Part shown: piece by piece, positions 59,074 to 64,000 of the stretch
Layout of the letters: each line of letters begins with the position of its first letter
Numbering within the stretch: the first letter of the stretch is position 1
Assembly: GCA_003864495.1 (NCBI GenBank)
Contig: ML133421.1
Span: 2,914,001-2,978,000 of the forward strand
Length of the DNA: 64,000 bases
Direction: 5' to 3'
From: Nemopilema nomurai
Taxonomy: Eukaryota > Cnidaria > Scyphozoa > Rhizostomeae > Rhizostomatidae
Translations under genes and position numbers: made by a program
Notes under the pieces: model-generated
Database searches by the model: none
What the model was told of the DNA's origin: nothing
The model's input: the letters and a program-made list of their open reading frames with translations, nothing else

Positions 59074-62000
59074 CTGCTCAAACTACAAACAACATTTGTG
59101 TTCGGGTACATATGTAATGGCTCGTTTGTTACTTTGCATTGCCACACCACATCATACTGATATATATATATATATATATATTTTTTCGCTCATAGGCCTA
59201 GACTTTTCTATTCAGATTACATGATAATTTCATCATCCTCACTTGTCAATTGTCAGCAATTAGAATAGTAGCATGAATCTAATTGTAAAGTTCAGATAAT
59301 TCAGTCAGAGTCAAATTCAAATCTATGATCTTAATTTAGTGAGTCTTCTCAGGGCTATCGATCAAGTATTGGTATTCTCAGGAATGAAAAACATGTTTTT
59401 CTCACTGAATTTTAATAAAAATTTGTACCTGTTTTCTGGTAGTATATTGTTTTCAACATCGTGCCTGCGATTCTTAGTAATAAGTTGACAAACCGATGCT
59501 CTTTAGAACTCAATTATGAAAGTTGCTTTTGTTAACAGGTGGATGGGTCCGACAGGTCTCAATTTGCTTACTTACTGTTTAGAACTACTGTTGCTTAATG
59601 GCCCTGATGGCGCAATTATTTGCTTGAAGCTGGTACTCGACGTGCCTTCTCATCAATACAGCGTCCGTTTGCCCCTTTCTAGACAAGTAGCGAAGTCCGG
59701 ACCCAAAGGTGGCCTGGACCCTAGGGCCGACTGGAATTTCGCCTCGCATTTTTTCGTCCACTATTCTTTTCATTCGCTTCGTTTCAGTCACTTCGTTAAC
59801 GCAACGTTCCTTTCTTATTTCAACGTAAATATGATGCAAAAACGATACACGACTCGTTGTGTCTTTCTGCACTTCACAAGTCTTGTACTATCTACAAGTA
59901 CCACTACTATTTAAGATTCATTTTCAAGGCAATTTAAGATTCAAGATACGCGGATAAGCGCTTCTTAAGTTTAAACTGCTGCTTAGTCTTGAATTGAGAT
60001 TCAAACTGCTTTGATAGAAACTGGAATGAAAACTATGAAGATAATATACAGCCCTGATACAAAATTACATTGCAATACCAAATCTACTGGCTTTTGAGTG
60101 AAAATATACAAAAATGCAAAAAATCAATTGATGCTGTAGTTTGTGCAGCTTTCTTCTTGAAGACGAAAAAATTCAATTGAATCATCGAAGTTGAGTATAT
60201 GCACTTCAGTTAACGGAAATGAAATCAAATAGTTATGCTTTTACGAGCTTCTTCTCGAAGACGTCATTCTTTGTTTGAGTGTATGCCAACTGGCAGCATG
60301 CTCGATTTCCATTAAAACCAAGACGCTTTCAAATGCTTTCGCTTAAATCAATTCTGCAAGGTGTTGCCCAAGGAATCCTGCAAAGATAAACCTCATGTCA
60401 GAGAACAGCATTCCTTATTTGTGGGGGATACTGTTGGTATAATGCCCCCATCTGTTTTCCTTCATCTCAGCCTCTGGCTGGGTGTTTGTTTCCTACCCAG
60501 GCCGAATCCCAGTCGATAAGGGTGTCATTTCTTCTCGCTTTGACCCCCTTTTAATCTCAAACAAACATAGCTTCCCAGGCCTTCTGCGCATTTTTCACTT
60601 TTACGCCATGTGGTAGAATTTTTAAGAGATGATTGGATGGCCTGCAAGTATCTGCTTGAAACTCATATATTAAGATGAATCCTTTTCATTGACTTCAACA
60701 ATAATAAAAATAACAACAAAAGCTCCACAGTGTCAGCGTCACGCGCTTCTTAAAATAAGCAATAGCATACAGCATACCTTTCTTACATTCTCAATTTGTG
60801 GTATTTCCCCGCACAAGGGGCAGGCTGCCTAATTTATCGAACAATGAACTGAGTGCCTCTGAAACCGAGAAATAGTGCTCTCGGCAAATTAACAGCAAAT
60901 TTTTTAACGTCCGACTTCTCTCGAAACTATCAGAATGACGTCACAGGATAGAACATTCCATCGTTCTGTTTTATATATATATCAATAAAATCAACAGGCT
61001 GTTTGGTGTACGGGATGTAAAGTGGCATTTAGCAAACACAGCAGTTCTAAGACCTAGTAGTAAACAAAGCTACAAAGGCATGGTACCCTTCAAAAATGCA
61101 GCGTCCCAATTCTTCGCAAAGTACAATAACACAACACACGAGTGCAGGGTACTGCATGTTGTGCTGAAGAAAGTGAATCATCTAAACTCGTGCATTCATT
61201 ACCCGGTGGCGAATAGGGACTATGCTCGGAATGCAATAAGACAAATGATTGGAGCATAGATTTAAAGATTGCTTGTTGTTAGACAGATAAGAGCATCGTG
61301 GCATGTCATTTGTTACAGGGATGCATTAATGCTTGGGCGTTTTTGGAAGCGTTTGAAAAGTTCGCCGATCTCCGTGTTGATTGACCTTTGGAGCCTTATA
61401 TTGCAAGAAACAAAAACGTTTATTATTAAAGAGTTGCGGCATAAAAATATTTCTACTTAAGGTAGACAATGGTTGAATGAAAATCAACATCAGCTTTTGC
61501 AAAAGTGCTCCTTTATCTTAAGTGTCAACATTTAAATATTGTATGTTGCTTCCTGAGCTCTTGGTAACTATATGAGAAAAGCCAATTCAGAGGTTTTCAA
61601 CGTCATTGCAGATGAAAAGATATCCCTGAAGCATCTAAGTATTATTATTCTAAAAAGAAACCTTGGACTCATGAATATAGTCGTGCCTTACCCACAAATA
61701 CCAGTTACTACTTCTTGTTCGTTTCTTTTGTCAAACTCGCCTTTTCATTCTTCTTTACTTTTGGGGATGTCCTTGGTGAAGGGGAATCTCGCAATGTTAG
61801 GCTGTTTCTGTCACTCTGCCTTCCTGGGTCTTTTCTGTCCTTTGTCTTCGCTTTATCGGATGCTTAAAGTAAACAAATATCAGTGGCTCAAGCATTGCAA
61901 GGGCTTCCTTGAGCAGCCAAACCTAAACTTAGTAGGGGGAGAAAACTCTTCTTGGACCGCAATCATATTCTCGAATATTTTCTTTCCGTTCGGCTGGCAT

Positions 62001-63645
62001 GTTGGTTTGATAATGTTATGAGTAAAATAAATCTTGTCGTGGTTTAGCAGATAGAGTCAAATGACTGCAAGATCTTCGCAACCAATTTTCATAGCTTAAT
62101 AAAATCTTCTTGAGTCATTATCCTGCCAAGCTCAAGAGGAAATAAAATGTCAATTGTCGATCAAAACTACCTACGCTTTTTCGGCCTTCTTCCGCCAGTG
62201 GCTGCTGCAACCAGCGCCGAATTCATGTTTATTCCCTTGAGGTCTCTCAATAGCTTGCTACCGAAAATCGGGCTTCCAAACAACTACCTGGATGTCTTGA
62301 CGCTCAAAGTTTCTTCTGCCCTTCCCGTTGTCAAGTGTTTACGAAACGCGTCAACCTTTTGCCTGCTGGGTACCTACGAACTTCTTTGATGCTCCGCGCC
62401 AAGTTTTGCATTCGATCAATGCTCACATTATGGGTTTACAAGTTGATCGGCTTACATTTATAAGCTGATTCGTGTCACTGCGCAGCAGCTAATGGGAACA
62501 AGTTCAGTTTTATTGTACCTCTCTTCTGAAAGGAAAGCTTAAATTGACCACATTATGGTGCTTTTGTCATTCTGCATAATCGAATTGACCTTGTGTCATT
62601 CCATGTTCCAAAGTCGTATGACGTTGATCAACAAGCACATGAAACACTCCAACCACTGTTATTCAATCTTTGCTTTAGTTGCAACAACAACAGTACCAAG
62701 GCAGGGTTGGGCCTTCTCTTTTCATTTGCAAAACTTGTGTGTACTTGAATGACAGTACACTAAATCACCCGGAAAACGACCGATCTGCTTCAGGCCACAT
62801 GACAAACAGACATCACGATGCCCCGGGTCTAGTGACAGCCGATGGAAAAACAGAAAACATTAGTGTTACTCGGAAAGATAGAAAAAAGAAGTCCATATCT
62901 ATGCTGCACTCTTAATAGAGTCAAGCGTGAAATTCCTTGACGACCCAGGCTACATGTTCTGTTGAGAGGAAACCTTAAGCGCACTTAAGGGGCAGATCAT
63001 AAAGCTTATTACCGAAAATTAATTGGGATAGATTGGCACTGAAGTCCTTGGCCAATGTCAGTTGCTCATGGTGCTGTTCCAAGCTTTGGTCTCCATAGAT
63101 CAGTCCAAAACTTGTTGCTATTAAGCACGTCATTCTTGTATTTTGATTCTGATGATACTGCCGTAATCTAACGAAATTGAGTATAGACATACGTCTATCA
63201 AATCTTTCACTCAGGATTATGTTGCTGTGCTGGCGAAGGCAATGCTACAACCATTCGTGTCAGTGAAAATGAAGGCACGAGAAACGTTTCGAATGGCCAG
63301 CGTGGACCGGCAATTCTTCGATTGGAGGAGGATGGCACGAGCTGAAAGGTCACTTGCATAGCATCCATGTGACAACTTTACTTTTCTTCGACAAAACAGA
63401 GTCTCATAAAAGATATTCACAAATAAGGTAATTTTGGATAGCAGTTTATAAAAGAAAAGAGCTCGGCAAGGGCGCAAGTGAGAGGTGTGTGAAATTTTTA
63501 GATGCTCACTATAAGAGTTGTACAGGACATTGACGATGAGCTGGAAATTTCAATCAAAATTTCACAATATGTTATCGTTTTAGAGTACTAAATATATAGT
63601 GCTTTTTTAGTCTATTAGGCATTATCACATAAGCACAAGCAATTT
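59074..63645. other. Largely non-coding region
   Basis: No gene I can defend. Open frames noted: minus 59585-59872 (RIVDEKMRGEIPVGPRVQAT, no ATG at the start), plus 61572-62021 and plus 62679-62915 (a Lys-rich tail ending in KKKSISMLHS and a stop). None shows a family match with paired splice sites. A (TA)n run lies at 59159-59182. Confidence 0.35.
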
Positions 63646-63850
63646 ATGATTAATGTGTTTATGATTAATATGTTTATGTTTAATATGTTTATGATTAATA
63701 TGTTTATGATTAATATGTTTATGATTAATATGTTTATGATTAACATGTTTACGATTAATATGTTTATGATTAATATGTTTATGATTAATATGTTTATGAT
63801 TAATGTGTTTATGATTAATGTGTTTATGATTAATAAGTTTATGATTAATG
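63646..63850. repeat. 15-bp minisatellite, about 13-14 units
   Basis: Unit TTTATGATTAATATG with a few G/A and T/A variants. Since 15 is divisible by three, both strands stay open (MINMF and INILI repeats), which should not be read as genes. It sits in the intron just before the exon at 63880. Confidence 0.95.
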
Positions 63851-63879
63851 ATTGTTTATGATTTTCTGCTTTCCCGCAG

Positions 63880-64000
63880 GATGCTTGCTCGGAAGCTGTT
63901 TCTGACACACAGCAAGAAGACGATGCTCAGAGAGATTCAGACTTTGAGGTCGATCAAGAAGACGATACTCCAATTCCTTGGATGTCCCGCATGTTTTTCT
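63880..64000 (+). CDS. Partial exon of an unknown gene, runs off the window
   Basis: After a good acceptor (CTGCTTTCCCGCAG) the frame GAT GCT TGC TCG GAA stays open to the window end. It codes for an acidic stretch (QQEDDAQRDSDFEVDQEDDT) followed by PIPWMSRMFF. Only 40 codons are visible. The PWM word recalls the Hox hexapeptide and MSRMFF recalls the start of Gsx proteins, but both are too short to identify the gene. Confidence 0.45.

Noticed and set aside
63615..63908. Ile/Asn/Leu repeat protein on either strand
   Set aside because: Product of the 15-bp minisatellite, which keeps all three-base frames open.
1..64000. CRISPR arrays, bacterial operons, Shine-Dalgarno sites
   Set aside because: The window is clearly eukaryotic; the tandem arrays have no spacer-repeat structure.

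Overview
The window is eukaryotic nuclear DNA. It is AT-rich, its genes are split into short exons by GT-AG introns, and it carries several families of small DNA transposons, LINE remnants and minisatellites. The gene set fits an early-branching animal, most likely an anthozoan cnidarian (coral or sea anemone). The strongest hint is a homeodomain that mixes Xlox/Pdx and Cdx traits, as in the cnidarian ParaHox gene Xlox/Cdx. The species cannot be fixed from the sequence.

Layout. 405-3632: a transposon-like element with ~365-bp terminal inverted repeats and an internal 120-bp tandem array. 3749-10795 (+): 19 exons of an NFXL1-type zinc-finger gene, 5' end missing, ending in a membrane anchor. 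10976-15845 (-): 13 exons of a FAM47E-like gene, tail to tail with NFXL1 at 180 bp. 18461-25249 (-): a complete Na+/Cl--dependent SLC6 transporter; further phase-compatible first exons at about 26.4-27.6 kb and 31.6 kb suggest alternative N-termini. 27.6-39 kb: repeat-rich, with two inverted copies of a MITE (one carrying an expanded 11-bp minisatellite) and a LINE reverse-transcriptase fragment. 39161-45701 (+): a complete HPF1 gene (histone PARylation factor 1) in 7 exons. 46444-47762 (-): three phase-consistent exons of an unrecognised gene. 51351-52637 (-): the two-exon homeobox gene. 52.6-63.6 kb: mostly non-coding, with a 300-bp MITE that has a perfect 8-bp target-site duplication and a few open frames I could not identify. 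63880-64000 (+): the start of an acidic exon that runs off the window.

The genes do not form a pathway. NFXL1, FAM47E and HPF1 are linked in the literature to transcription or chromatin (nuclear regulation, PRMT5 association, serine ADP-ribosylation), SLC6 moves solutes across the plasma membrane and the homeobox gene is a developmental regulator; I see no sign that they work together. Exon borders were read by eye from splice sites, reading phase and remembered family sequences; no alignment or transcript evidence was available.
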